The translations under genes were made by a program, and so were the position numbers. Below, in pieces: positions 33,801 to 46,860 of a DNA stretch of 64,000 nt. This DNA is from Echinococcus granulosus. Taxonomy: Eukaryota > Platyhelminthes > Cestoda > Cyclophyllidea > Taeniidae. Below the pieces are notes generated by a model that was not told the DNA's origin, searched no databases, and worked only from the letters and a program-made list of their open reading frames with translations. The stretch is from positions 109,483 through 173,482 of the forward strand of contig NW_020170429.1 of assembly GCF_000524195.1 (NCBI RefSeq), given 5' to 3'. Each line of letters opens with the position of its first letter. Positions within the stretch are counted from its first letter, which is position 1.

Positions 33801-36800
33801 GTTTTTGCTGCAGTATCTGTACCAGTGGTGGATGTTTTCCCTCATCATTTCAAAGGATTAATGCAAATTCCTTAGTAATATTTTGCAAATAATAGAATTT
33901 ATCGGAAACACTTTTGAATTGTATCGACGAACAACCTTGTAACTAACTTGGAGATACAGAAATTAGAAGTAAGAATTGGTAAATGTGCCAAAATATGCAA
34001 AGTTTAATAGTTCACAGATGAAAAGGTAGATGTCACACCCCGCAACCTCTGCAATAAAAGAAAAACCGCCTCAAATCCAAAGGATAATCTTAAATGACAA
34101 ACGCAAGTACAGAGACCTAGCGATTACCAGTGAAAAAGTCCACACTTGGAAAAAGGTAGATGTGCAGTGTGGTACCACCCTAGCGCCATTAGGTGTCATC
34201 GTCAGACGCCAGGATGATGTTAAAACAATGCGATTGAAGGAAGCTGTAAGAACTAAGGGTGTGGTTTTACAGTCACTGCTCTGGGCTACATCTGACTCAC
34301 ACCCTCAAATCTTCATCATTCTCACAATTGAGGGCTTTCAGTGAGGGTTGAATGAAACACCGATACTTAGGCTGCTTTCACTTCACCGCGAGATAGGAAG
34401 GGATCTGTGATTCCTATTAAAAAACGTCCAAGGAAGCTGCTTCATGCTATGATGAAAGGCGTATGAAGTTCTGATATTCTAAGAATTCAAACAATTATAA
34501 GTGGATCCACATATTCTGAAAAAATTATCCAGTATAAATGGTTAAGCTACCCAGTAAACTTCATTCTAAGCTATTAAAAATGGAAAATAAGGTATTTCTT
34601 AACTGGCTAACATTTTTGTTTCTCTCATCTCCTTAGACTAATCCGTTTATTTTTATAAAAGCCCATGACGCAAAGTATAATACCTAGTGCAGATCCATGA
34701 ATGGTATGCATTTCGGCGTGCACGCAATTCTGACTGGGCCTGAAAGGGTGGTTTTAGGTGTCTCCAATTCATCTAGGCAAAATTCTAGCTTCAGACAGAG
34801 GTGAAGTATTAAAGAGTTTGTTTTCTGTTATTTGGTTTGCCAGGAAAAAAGCCTGCAAAGGCTTTAGCCTCTAGAATATAATCTACCTTATTAGAGCAGT
34901 CTCCAATGCCTCATCACTGGAGATGATTTCACAGACATCCAGCCAACCATCAACTGCAATGCCACCAAAGTCAGCCTTATTGCCGAAATACCTTTCCCCT
35001 TTGCCGCCTTCTTTCGACTGACGTCCTGCAAAAGGCAATATTCAAAAAAAAGGTGGAAATAAAAATGAAGGCATTAACTTTCTTGCTAGATCAAAAACTA
35101 TCTACTTTCTTTTAAGTGCTGTAAAGCTGAGCAGGCTATTATAACTAGGTAATATCTCAAACAAACATTACTTCATGATCTCAAAAAGAGCGGAATTTAA
35201 CTAGGCGACAAGAGGAACAAGCGGAACCATTTCAGGATAGTGACTTTGTACAAGTAGTAAAGAAATGCGATTATTATTTTAAGAAGTGTCCAATGGACGT
35301 GGATTTTTTTTAAATAAGGGGAGTGGAAAATGTTTTGTTGGAAAACGGAATATTAAAGATCTCCGGCGAACGCGGCAGTACCAAGTGCTCGCAAAATCTG
35401 CACTCTGGCAGTATCTGCGCACCGCGCTGACAGGAGAGAGGGAAAGAAAGAAAACATACATCAGATTATTCGCACTGCCATTCAGCTTCTCCTTTGCTGC
35501 CTCATAGATCGCGATGCTCAGCACTTGGCTACTGATGGTAAATTTGTGTTTACACACCGTGACAACTGAAAGATTTGCATTATCCAAGTGCTCACGCCTA
35601 CACTGACTAATGTATTGCAACCAGAAGAAGAAACAAAAAAGAATAGAAATAAAAAAAGATGCGAGACAAAGATGGGAAGTCAGCTTTCATCCACACTAAT
35701 TTGATTGTTCCTACGTCAAATACATCATCTTTAAATAACAAGGTCACTAGTCGCCGACTTGTTTTTCGGATTCACGCAGGAATAGAACAAATCCCCCATT
35801 CGCGACAACGACACTTGTTTGCAAGCAGCATCGCCGAGCGGTCCAAGTATTTCCAGTATCCCCTTTGACACCGAATGAAGGGTAGCTGATATCGGCTGAT
35901 ACCTCGATTATCGTATAGTTAAAACAGTTACTTCTGATAGAACGTCGATCCAAGAAGTATGCCAAGGGCATGTAATCTGATACTTTTTTGTTAAGGCCTA
36001 AATTATGAGTGCGTAGGCCAAATCTTTAACATTACCTAGTGACTGAATGTTTAAAATGCAGAGATTGGGCAAATTTTTGCCTTGTAAAAAAGAGTTCTTA
36101 AATAGCTTTGAAAACTTTTAGGTCGGATAATCTGACCCTCTGGTTGTTTGGGCTAATCATGCACTATTCAAACTGTGCCACACAGGGCACTGTTGCATGG
36201 CTATTTGTCTGGCTTATTTGGGTGCGTAAAAGACTCTTTTTAAGAGGCAATCATTTCTCATTCATCGAATTAGACCTACTTGTTTTAAATTAAAACGGAT
36301 TTGCCTCTTCATTTATTTGGTGCAAAGCCATAATTAAACCATATAATGCTACCAGGTTTTAATAAATCACCGATGCTCTACTCATTCTTTAACGAAGAAA
36401 AGTGAATCATTAGTGGGTGAGTCTGGTGTGACTAGTAAAAGCACCCCCATTTGAGTCATCTTAGAGTCCCACGGCTTCCTTAATAGCTTCGCTTGCGGGT
36501 GTGGAGTCACATGCAATCTAACAAAATTGCCTTGTATACTGAATTCCCAGTGTGTTGACGATCTGCCAGTTGACGCAGTCTCAACCTGTGATTTTGGCAT
36601 CTCTCTGCTCATAGACTAACAGGGTTTAAAGTCGGTTACCCGACTAAAGCCTCGCGATGGAGAGGGGCGAGATGACACTAACCAATTAAATTTAAGAGAT
36701 TCTTCTTTAATAAAGCATAGATACTTATGCCATCAAGCGCATAACTTGCCTGAACCTGGTCACAATGCTGAACTTTTCCAAATACAGATTAAGTAAATTC

Positions 36801-37458
36801 ATGCGCAAGGATGAAAGAAGTTATTCCAGCTGCATAAAATTCACTTAAGACAATCAATTTGTTTCTAATTTTTGCCTTAATAGACCTAAATTGGAAGATT
36901 ATTCCTGCAAAAAACATCCTTGAAAAGAAACGTTATTTTTTTAAGAAGGGTAAATATGTCCAAACATGACCTCTTTATTTGAAATAAAAGCCCCAAAATG
37001 CAACGTTCTTATGTGGCGTGTCATTTTTTCGCTACGCAATAAATTCGAATGTCATGGTCAGGAATTGAGTGACCTTTTGGCGTTTAAAACAACCAGGAGT
37101 ACCTTAAATAGATGTGCTTGTAAACTAAATAGACATTTTAGTTGTCACTAATTTATATCGATGCATGCCGCCTTTAATTACCACCCGTCACTCAATACCG
37201 TTAGAGATGCGCAGACATAACAAGCTAACCACATTATCAAGGTGTAATGACTGACTCCTAAACCGAAGACTGCACACCTAATCGATGTCGTAGAATTTTG
37301 CGTGGCGTATGCGTACGTGCACAGGCAAGCGATTGCATGGAGGCTCATGATTGTGTAGCTGAGTGGGTGAATATGTGAGTAAGAGAGTAGAGGAGTGGGT
37401 GCTTAAACAGCACCCTCATCCTACAGTACTCGATTCTCGTTGGTTAACCACCCTAGCA
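30801..37458. other. Long intergenic region before the plus-strand gene
   Basis: No coding unit could be supported. A minus-strand ATG frame at 31014-31400 (128 codons, start context CACCATGC) and a plus-strand ATG frame at 34030-34344 (104 codons) are the longest. Neither shows a domain, the family composition or a paralogue in the window. Several GC-richer patches (about 35340-35430, 36470-36660) look like old element fragments. Confidence 0.35.
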
Positions 37459-37464
37459 TATAAG
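37459..37464 (+). promoter_or_regulatory. TATA box of the 37564-39121 gene
   Basis: GCATATAAGC lies about 100 nt upstream of the ATG and is followed by pyrimidine-rich sequence (CTGCCCTCCTTTTCTCACC). This is consistent with a start near 37490 and a leader of about 70 nt. A TTGGTTAACCACC block lies about 20 nt upstream. Confidence 0.45.
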
Positions 37465-37563
37465 CTGCCCTCCTTTTCTCACCTCCACTCTAATCCAGTA
37501 AAGCAGTGTAGACAAGCTTCTTAGTCTCCAAATCATAACCCCATATTTGTGTTCTCAATCAGC

Positions 37564-39121
37564 ATGGCTGCGGAATCATCTAAGGTTATGGTGGAGTTGA
37601 TGAAGATGAAGAAATTTAAGAAGGACACTGGCTATGAGGCAGCTATGAAGAAACTCTACGAGCAAGTGAGGAAGGGCAAAGCAAAGACCTTGACAGCAAA
37701 TATTCAAACTGCCAAGACCACATTCACGCCCGGTAAAGGAAAGCCTCCGATTCCTGCTATGCTTAATAGCAAAGTAAAACAAGTGAAAAAGGGTCCAGCC
37801 AAAGATAAGGTTATTGTGGCAGCGATAGATGGGGATGCAAAAAAGAAGACTTACATTGTAGCTCTGCGATTCGCTACAGAAGAGAATGCGAAGTTATTTT
37901 ATGATACTACTAAAGCAAAGGGTGTAGTACCACCGGAACCTGGGCAATCTTCAGCACCGGAAGCACCAGCACCAGAACCACCAGCATCAGCAACACCACC
38001 ACCACCACCACCTCCGGCATCATCGCAAACGGACGAACCATCTAGAACCACCTCCTTGACACCGATTACAATGGATCGAGTCTCAACTCCTGTGCGCAGC
38101 TCACATCATGTACCAACTAGATCAGTAACGCTGGATAGCATTACGCGAAATAATAGCAATTCGTCTTCTGTGTCACGACCAACCATTAACGATATGTCAG
38201 CGAGACGAGCTGAGCCGCCATCAGTGGCAAGAAGTCCCTCAATATCATACCAGTCAAAGTCTAATCCATTAACTCACACTACACCCGTAACCCGAGTGTC
38301 CATGTCTCTGTCATCCAGCCCATCACTTTCTGAGAGAGAGGCCTCCAAATCGGCGTCTAAGATAAGTAGTCTAGACCCTGCATTAGAGTCACGAACCACC
38401 TTCATATCGACCGATCCTAGCAACTATAGACGCAACCGTCAACGCAACAGCTCGCGGGGACAGATCAATGGGGACAAGACGAGTTCTAAGGCTAACGAAA
38501 GTGAATATAAACACTACCGTCCCAATTCATCGAGGAGGTCTGCTGGGTCTGTGCGTATCTTCCAGCTTACACCTGGTAATAGCCCAGGCNNNNNNNNNNN
38601 NNNNNNNNNNNNNNNNNNNNNNNNNNNNNNNNNNNNNNNNNNNNNNNNNNNNNNNNNNNNNNNNNNNNNNNNNNNNNNNNNNNNNNNNNATGTATTATTA
38701 TGCATCGAATGCGCGTGGTCATAGCAGTAGCAGCAGCAGTAGTAGCAGCTTATCCAGCAGTTCGTCTAGCGAGAGTATTGCTACCAAATGGCTGAGTGAC
38801 CGACCAGTCGGACGCAGACAAAGCTACGGTAGAATGTCCAACTACGCCACTCGAAACAGGAGCCGTCTAACTGAGTTGACACCAAGAGCATACAGCATTG
38901 GGCCGGGCTCAAGAAGGCGCAATTTCTCAAGTTCCAGTTCTTCCAGTTCTTCGTCTAGTGCGAATGTAAATGTCACGACATGGAGGATTACAAGGAGGAG
39001 TTCTTCGTCAGCATCTTTGTCCTCCTCCGGTTCATCATCGTCTAAATCAGACAAATACCATTCCGGTCGAAAACACAGATCCAATCGCAGACATGCTTCC
39101 CGCGGCATCAATTTGCGATAA
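37564..39121 (+). CDS. PH/PTB-like domain protein with polyproline and multi-tract Ser-rich tail, interrupted by an assembly gap
   Basis: This is the only plus-strand member. The start is the ATG in ATCAGCATGGCTGCG; an in-frame GTG 15 nt earlier is not needed. Before the gap there are exactly 342 codons. The N-domain at about residues 8-120 begins with the MKKFKKDTGYE helix and LYEQVRKGK. It has the strands VIVAAIDG and TYIVALRFAT and the closing helix EENAKLFYDTTKAKG. A Pro/Ala/Glu stretch with nine consecutive Pro follows, then Ser/Thr/Arg-rich sequence. After the gap, 143 codons begin MYYYASN and contain three long Ser tracts, basic patches and a HRSNRRHASRG-type C-terminus before TAA. The two halves are both codon-complete at the gap but are out of frame across 100 N. 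Its N-domain is closest to that of 53759-54922, sharing KFKK..GYE....KLYE. AATAAA follows 90 nt after the stop. Function is unknown. Confidence 0.8.
38590..38689. other. Assembly gap of exactly 100 N
   Basis: A round 100-base N run is a conventional placeholder for a gap of unknown size. It falls inside the Ser-rich tail of the 37564-39121 gene, where repetitive Ser codons may have broken the assembly. Confidence 0.97.
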
Positions 39122-39400
39122 ATGCCGGTGGAATTTAGTTACTCTTTCACCTTTCCGCTTCCTTCCTAATGACACCGTTTTGGCATTAGTATTCTCGCGT
39201 GTTTCGTTTAAAATAAACCCACAAATGTCTGATTCCACGTTTTAATAACTTGTCCTTTTTCCCACAATATGTACAATTGTCAGGTTGTCGTAAAAGATGG
39301 CAAAAGGTTTTTTAGTCAGTATACGGGTAGGAAGAACGTGGAATTGTTTCGCCTTGATTAAGGGGTAGCTGCTTTGCCATAGAGAGGGGATGAAGTAGGC
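39122..39400 (+). promoter_or_regulatory. 3' flank of the plus-strand gene with AATAAA
   Basis: AATAAA at 39212-39217, about 91 nt past the TAA stop, is the likely cleavage signal. No further gene begins in this flank. Confidence 0.4.
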
Positions 39401-42400
39401 TCAAACAAGATATATTGTAATTTTACCTTTTAACCAAAATGGGATCCTGCACTTTGACATGAAAAAGAATGTTAAAGCTAAATTCACATCCTTTTTTAAA
39501 AGATATAGTTATTCCTTATCGTTTTGTATGTTCATAATTCCATTAACTTCAAGGTTATTTCCATGTCAGCTCTAAACAAGCGCATACGAATGGGACCTTT
39601 TTTTGCCGTTTAACCTTGGTTTCATTACCTGCCTTAAGTGCGTCTAGGGGGAAGGTCACATGCACGAAGGAGGCCATCAACCTCTTCCCTCCGCCCTCTC
39701 CCCCCAAGCTTTGCTTGCTCTGCCATGCAAGATCATTTCGTTGCCTCAACTAGCACCAGCACCAAGGCCTGCACCGTTTGATCACAACAATATCTTGCTT
39801 AATTGTACATAAATATTTTAAGCACCATTTCTCAGTAAATTATGGCTTTAACCTCCTGTTCGTTAGCGTAAGGTAAGAAGTTATCCCATTAATGTTAGTT
39901 TAGGACGTAAAAGGTAGGAAAAGATGACTTTTCAGCTCTAAAGTTAGATGCGAAATTTGTAAATATTCGGGGTGCGGGAAGAGAACACTAGTTTCACCAC
40001 TTTGTCTTGTAGTCTCTATAAGTGGTGAAATTATATGGTAAAGGAAAGGTCACTTTCAGGTCTGGGTAAATCTAGGAGTTTATGAAAGATTACCTAAGGA
40101 CAGTTGAAAGGTTGCAATAATTAGGCCTTTGAATAAACATTTAAAACACCCAGTCCCCTCAATATCCATGGTCTCTACATTCGTCCAGAAGCAGGAGTCT
40201 TATTTATCCAAGTCAGTCATAAACTCTGTTGCATGCCGGTGAGACGTTTTCCGAATTCAGTCAATGATTGGATAAATGCAACTGGAACTTTCTTTCTGCT
40301 TTTAAAAAATAATGGTAATAAAGCAAGTCATCTTCTTGACATAAATTCTTTTTTTTTAAGGGGACATCGGTGTACTTAATAGCACTCTGGCAATTAGTAG
40401 AGCCTTGAGACTTCCCTGAGGACAAAAGAAGACATAATACTTATGCTTATAAAAGTAGTACAAAATGCCTGCTCTTTTTGCGGCCAATAAGCGCTTATAA
40501 TGGTCATTCATTAGTCCATCGTGTAATTTCAACCTGGAGTAAATTTCGTCACATATATTTCTGATTAAAATAGTGTATTTTACCACTGCGGTAACATCCT
40601 TCCCCTCTTATTACCCACTAAGTTTTGGCAAATTGATCCGTCTCGTGTTTCAACACAGAGAAGAAGTAATGCAGGAGCTGCCTATCAAAATGGCTAATTA
40701 AATCACACCTCGCCGTTGCATTTGGAGCAAAAAGAAGTCTCACCAATTTCACCCTTCACAACAGAAGGGCTACCAATTACTACCTAGCTGTGACCTACAG
40801 AAGGTTCTAGAAGGAATCTGCAAAGTGACACACGCACACACCTAGTGTCTACCTTAAATGACAAAGCTTATTAAGTCAATGCAACTACTTTATTGTAGTA
40901 GTATTTTCAAACAATAAAAACCCCTTTTATATGATATGCATTTACTCAGAAATTCAGTAGGCGTTTTGTTGTTTCTATTGGCTATCCCGTCATTAGTTTG
41001 CTAAGACTGGGCATTTTGCCTCCAGCAGATTAAAAGATTATAGCTTTTGCTTCATTTGTCAATAGCCTACTTTGAGCACCCAAGTGATTTATAGCCTACA
41101 CCTCTCCAACAGACATGAGTAACGTAGCATCAAAGTGAGCAAACTACTGGTAACTTGCAAATGGAGCTAGGGTTTTCACTCATCCTCTCTTCTTAAGTAA
41201 TGATGAAATTTGGGTGGCATTCAAAATATAAGCAGATGGTCCACTTGCCTTTACTCAATTTATTAAAAATGAAAACTGGACAAAGGGCTGGACTTTTTGA
41301 CAAGGCTGGTCGAGTAAATTCAATTTATGATATACTTTTCAAAGCATGCAATTACCTACATTTTGACGGCAACAAAGTCAAAAATATGGCATTCCTATCC
41401 ATCCTCTTACAAAGTCCACCAAAACGCAAAAATCATCCTAATGATTTAACTTTTTAAGAATTGGTAGAAAGTAGTCTTTATTTCCTGTGAAGCAGCTACC
41501 GCAGATGCAGGTATCTGTAACCTCACTCTGAGTGTTGACTGTGCTCTTGCAATTGATTGCCGCTTTGATTGATGAGAGCACACTGCTCCAAGTTTGTGCC
41601 TCCAAGAATCCCCCAAGGTTACACCCGATTATTGCATAAGGCCTTGCAGATCAAAAGATGCATTGTTATTGGCGATAATTAAAGGTAGAACCATAAAAAT
41701 TTGTCTAAAAGTCCTGACTAGGCACCCTAAACTGCATCTTTACCATGTTTCAAAAGGCCAAAGAGTCAATAATGCCAAATTCCATACTTGTGCCCTTTTG
41801 GTGGGAAAGGCAGAAATTTGAGTTCTTTTATTAAGTAAAATTGTGAGGGAGCGGATGATAATGAAATTCAACTGCTTCGGTATATTCTACAAGCTGGTTA
41901 GATCTGTTACGATGTCACATCTTCAAGACGAATGATTAGATCCAAACTACGCCAGCTCTTCCTCCCAGTTCTGTGATTGCGTGAGGAATACCTAAGTAAC
42001 TGGGGGCTACTGCAAAACTGAAGTGGATTTGTGAGGGTGAAGAAATATCCAGAGTTTAGAGCCTGCTTTCGTGTCTGTGAAGTGTACCCCATTAATTGCA
42101 GCAACTACCCTTTCGAAGTGGGAAAGAAAGCTAGGGAAGCAACTGAGTTTTACTTGCAAAATGCATGAGATTCTCCACCTCTAAGTACTTGTAGTTTTCT
42201 AAGCAGTGCCTTTTAACCCAAATGAGGATTACTTCCAACTCCAGTACTAAGAATCCATTAAAATACCTCTCGTATACACTCTTTGATGCCTTCTGGCCAC
42301 TCTTGTTCCCAATCTTCCACGAGTTACCACTAATCTTCTTACTTGCCTTTTAAAACTCCACAATTATGTTTCGTTTAGAATGCTAACACCCTGTGAACTC

Positions 42401-42470
42401 CACTGCATTCCTATGCACTTGGAGCTAACCGCCCATTCAGGAGTGGCTCAACTTTTCGGAATTTCTTGTG
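39401..42470. other. Intergenic, nothing recognised
   Basis: AT-rich sequence with short frames lacking domains. A GC-richer patch at about 39560-39770 may be a repeat remnant; no second copy was found in the window. Confidence 0.35.
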
Positions 42471-42491
42471 CCCCCCCCCCCCCCCACCCCC
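42471..42491. repeat. C homopolymer
   Basis: Fifteen consecutive C, one A, then five C. The complementary strand is G-rich. Such runs are often mis-sized in assemblies and can form i-motif or G-quadruplex structures in vitro. Confidence 0.9.
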
Positions 42492-42507
42492 AGTGGAGTA
42501 ATATGGT

Positions 42508-42524
42508 TGATTGACGTGCTGTGG
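42508..42524 (+). repeat. 17-bp word shared with 62359-62375
   Basis: TGATTGACGTGCTGTGG occurs here and at 62359-62375 in the same orientation. Flanks do not align clearly, so this may be the conserved end of a dispersed element. Confidence 0.4.
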
Positions 42525-43084
42525 GATGGTATAACAATGCAACAAATCATTGCTCCTGAGAGAATGCAATCAAATCAACGCTACAGTTAATGGATGTGTC
42601 TTGACTACCGGTAATTCCATTGCACCTATGGGACGTTCAGGCCAAATGCCCATCCATCATTAGATTAAATAAGTAAATGATTTTTTGCTAGCTCGCAGCA
42701 AAGAATGCGCCCTTAGGGCTGAGATTTTTGAAACAAAGAAACTACAAAAGGTAATCTCCAGGACTATCTAACATGACGTATATGACTCTTACGACGCGGA
42801 GATTGGCGTAGCGCGACTAAGCAACGTACTTAGCAACCTGATTAACTCTGTGACAAAGCGACAGTCTGTGGAATATAATTTACGCCCTCTGAACAGCGTA
42901 ACCTGTGGGGTGAGGTATTCAAGAAGAGTCAGTCACATCAGCGTGATAGTAAAAAATGAGCGTATTTTATTTTATTTATTTGCCTATACCACCTCCCTAG
43001 TGGAATTTATTTGTCCAGCCTTATGAAATCGTGCTTTTTAAAGACAAAATGTATAACACTTACTGTCGACGTAGGGGAGGGTCA
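42525..43084. other. Intergenic, nothing recognised
   Basis: No frame, repeat or regulatory structure could be supported in this stretch. Confidence 0.35.
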
Positions 43085-43265
43085 GAGGCCAAGCCGCCCT
43101 GGTGGAAGTACAAAGACGAAGCCTTTAGTAGCCACGAAAGCAAAACATAGAATAAAACAAATCGCCCCCACCTTTAAGCGCCGTCCCCAGATCTCCTCTT
43201 GGTCACCATGCCACCTCGACCATCACAATATCAATCGCGCTAGTACTCAAATTTGCATGCAATGG
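43085..43265. repeat. Degenerate dispersed repeat P, third copy (partial)
   Basis: Aligns by eye with about 29890-30010 in the same orientation, with shared ordered words ACAAAGACGAAG, TTTAAGCGCCGTCC, CTTGGTCACC and CGACCATCAC. The open frame that crosses it (43011-43313) is best explained as a repeat by-product. Confidence 0.4.
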
Positions 43266-43823
43266 AGAAGATATGCAATAGCAACGTGGAAGAAGATAAA
43301 AACACCTGAATGAGATCATTTTCAAATTGAACCTTATAAGGTGTTTTATTAAAGAACCATTAGTTGTAAAAGTATAAATCTTGTCATGAAGTGACCAGCC
43401 GAATTAAACAAGAAATGGCTGAAACGTTGTTTTTTTGGGACAATTTCAAAAGAATAAAAGTGTTTGATAAATGGCCATTTAGTTCCTGAAAACGATTTGA
43501 AATTCCTAGCAAGATTTTTTTTCTCGGTGTCACACAATTCAATATAGCATTTGACAGATACTAATGAGATTGTCTTCTCTTGAAGTCGCAAAAGTACATT
43601 TACGACCTTACCAAAGGCATTAATGCATCACACAGAGGAGAAGAAGTTGCACCCTTTAATTAACCATATACACACTCAGCTGGGAGTGCTCTTGTTCGAA
43701 GAAAGCATAGTCAGCGAGGCGAGTAAGAGTTACAGTCGTGTCTGGCATTGTCTATACCTTGTTGAATTAAAAAGAGCTACCATTGCACAAGACAACCATG
43801 GCAGCTGTAGCTGCTCCAATGAG

Positions 43824-44051
43824 GAATAAAATTGACGCGGACATACGCCCCATCCATTGCCTTCTTTGCAATCGTAAGTCACAGACAAGGTGACAGGCTA
43901 TTGAAAAAGAGGTGCCATAAATTCCAGTCCCCGGGTGTCACCCTACCATCCACTGAAGAGATATTATACACCCTACTAACAACAAGTCAAGGGCAATTAA
44001 TTTATTAAACTTCGGTGTGATTAATTTGGCAAGACATGTGAGGAGAAAATT
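43824..44051 (+). repeat. Inverted repeat arm 1 (about 228 bp)
   Basis: A near-identical reverse complement lies at 48951-49179. Identity is very high over the middle 180 bp, including the words GGTGTCACCCTACCATCCACTG and AGTCAAGGGCAATTAATTT. It decays at both ends, where weak similarity may extend another 20-30 bp each way. No frame, tRNA-like box or terminal structure was recognised. The level of similarity implies that this repeat is younger than fragments P and Q. Confidence 0.85.
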
Positions 44052-46665
44052 TACCAATGATGCGCAGCAGTTAACGGGAATATGCAAAGTTTAACCCCAG
44101 CGTTCGTAATTCATTTTCCAGTGCCTTACATACATTCCCGGTTAATGGCACAACATACAGTAATGAATTGTCAAAACTCGAAGAAACACATCAGGGCATG
44201 TTCACCAGTGCTATAGGCCACCACCCCCCTCATCACCCCAACGCCCACAACACTAAGTGTCAGCAAATTGTGTCGGTTCAGCCCAGAGCACGTGATTTGA
44301 ACCTGTTGGCAAAGTTGCAAACGCCGCCCTCATGACAAATGCGTATACGGCACTTAGAAGTGTTTTGAGCAAGCTGAGTGAATCTGGTTGCAAATCACCG
44401 CCAGATAGATAGGTGGCTGATTTTGTGCAAGTTGCCCTCACTACTACTGATGGTGATGAAGGGGAAACACTTGGCCTTGGTAATCCAATTACTTCTAGAA
44501 TGGGGTGTCAAAACAGCCTGCACTTAAGTTTGACTTTTGTGAATAAATGATTCGTTAGCACGCCGAATAGATAAATAAAGTCGAGATGGAAGCTAAACCA
44601 ACTGGTGCCACTTGCCATTAACCGACAGCAGATGACAGTAGATTTGAGGGACCATCAATGTGTTCTCCACTTTTTTCCACGTAACTTAAAGAAGGGACTT
44701 AGCATACTAATTTGTGATGGGAAAAAAACTTCCATTTTAAGACATTAAGTAGAAGTACAAATCATTGATCATTTTAAAACGGTACACTCACAATTCTAGG
44801 ACTCACACCACTAAGTTCCCTGACGGCTCTGCTGTGTGCAGGTGTGTAGACTCCAGACACAGTTACGCATGGTGGAATGCTTAACGGCAGAAGATCTGAC
44901 AGCCATGTCTGAGGTCTGTCTACCTATTTACGACGACTAGGCACAACGCCAACTGTGTTGATAACACATCAAAGCACGCCGTATATTCACTTTGCTGGCA
45001 TTTTAGCTGTAGCCTTTGACTGCCTTTATGTGTGAAGCCAAGAACTGATGAATCCACGAATAAACAACACCTAAGTAGTGACTCCTTGGCAATGAGCACA
45101 CAGATGTACCATTCCAAAAGAAATGTTTATCTCATCAGTCACATGGCAGCAAAAACTTTAATCCACTACATTTTAGAGGTCGGCATCATATTGCCGTTGG
45201 GTACAACAGTTTTATGAGTTTTTTCTACTTTTATAGTTACCCAAACGATGTTTATGACTTACGCGGAGAATTTGTGCAAACTGGACTTTTTCCTCGATTG
45301 ACGGATTGATGGTGGTACCAACGAATCCATGATTTTAAGTACCGAAGGTCTGCTGATCCACTTTTTTAGGTGGGTGGGCCTAGCGTGAGCGGCGCACGCC
45401 CATGACGATACGGGAGAGTCGGGAAGATAGATCTGCCCAATGTATATTAGAGTACACCACCTCTACATAAATCATTTTTCTCTAAGGTAATTAAGTTTTG
45501 CCTTGTGATTAGATAGGCAAACGTTGTGCGAAAATATTTGCGCACTTAACCTATCTGCAAAATTGATAGGTGGCTCTCGTTGACACATGTTTAGCCGCCT
45601 TCTCGGTGAAGCTTTCCTTCTAACTTCAAGTTGAATTAATTCTACTGCTGTGAGTTCTAAGAAAAAGCACTTCTCCGTAAAATGACTTACTGTCATCTCG
45701 GCTATGAGTTTCCTAGACCACCCATTTCAGAGGACGTTCGATTCAAAAAGGGACTTTGAAGTAAAATACTACACTGGCTTTCCTTAAAAATGGTAACTGT
45801 ATTACAATTGCAGACACATATATTCTAAACTAGTCCAGTTTGGGCATTATAAGGGTAGGCAATGGTGGTAGCGAAATGGAGCAGGCTGTCTTGGAGATGG
45901 ACAAAAGTACGTGTGGATGATGCTGTGTTGGGCCGTTCAACAGTAAGACATTTAGGTGACATCAACATCTCAAAGTCAAAGATGATCTCGATAGTGATTG
46001 TTTCTGTAAAATAAAAATTCCTCCATAGAACGCCTGATGAAAGCAATAGCATGAGGTAGAATTGTACGGAGGTTGCAAAACCAACCATCAACAATCACCT
46101 TTAACCCCGCCGATGGCGCGTTGACGCGACCTGCCCTACGATGGTTCAGCTTTGCTGGAATAAATGAGGAATGAGCCTGCATTAAAAATAAACGCTATCC
46201 CTACTTCTTGGAATATGGCCATTCATCTCATGGCAGAAGCTCCAAGCTCTTCATGCTTCGACGGTCTCTTATTACTTGCTTACTAATTCCCTGGACAACC
46301 AGCCTTTTATCCATTGCTGATCCTTGTCCACTACACCCTATTTTGGGAAGAATTCAAGTCAAACTTCACACCGCACTAAAGGAATCCCTAGCATCCTTGT
46401 CATCGAACTAGCTAACGAGGCTGAAATTGTCTTATAGTACAGAAAAGCAACACCTACTACAATAATTGAACCTTTACGGCGTTTAAGTACTAAGAGATCG
46501 AAATCACAAACCAACCGGATGGGGGTCCACCTATCAGTTAGCTGCTTCTCCACTGTTGTGTTTTGTAGCCACTCAACTATTTCACTTCGCAAAAAGAAAG
46601 CATCTTCTGGTGTGTCTTACTCTCCTTCTCATTCATGTGATCTGTCTTCCATTGCCTAGAGATGT
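44052..46665. other. Intergenic, nothing recognised
   Basis: No gene could be supported. The minus-strand frame ending at 46359 carries a short SEIVEWL string but no complete domain and no ATG. Confidence 0.35.
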
Positions 46666-46671
46666 TTTATT
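46666..46671 (-). promoter_or_regulatory. Poly(A) signal AATAAA for the 46861-47766 gene
   Basis: Plus-strand TTTATT, about 190 nt past the TAG stop on the gene strand. This is the nearest canonical hexamer that I saw. Confidence 0.35.
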
Positions 46672-46860
46672 CAGGAGATGGGTAAATTGACTAAAGGTAG
46701 GACTTGACAGCCGTGTTGCTCCACATAAGTTAAACAAAATAAGATTCCATGGGAAAATCTTATAACAAATTACGGGTTTCCCCTTACATGTACCACAAAT
46801 TAAGATGAAAAAAATGGGCAGTTTTTTTTGGAGTGAACAATTGACATCAAAATATTATAA

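Noticed and set aside
34030..34344. 104-codon plus-strand ATG frame with basic and hydrophobic stretches
   Set aside because: Briefly considered as a loose match to the family N-domain, but strand and helix order do not fit and there is no Ser-rich tail.
37549..37563. GTG start for the plus-strand gene
   Set aside because: The ATG 15 nt downstream has a better context, and nuclear animal genes rarely start at GTG.
38842..39111. Minus-strand acidic Glu/Leu-rich frame under the plus-strand Ser tail
   Set aside because: A complement shadow of the Ser codons; no independent support.
46359..46610. Minus-strand frame with EDAFFLRSEIVEWLQ, resembling the start of a DEP domain
   Set aside because: Only the SEIVEWL part fits. 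The frame begins just after a stop without ATG, the rest does not follow the DEP pattern, and it lies in the probable 3' flank of the 46861-47766 gene.
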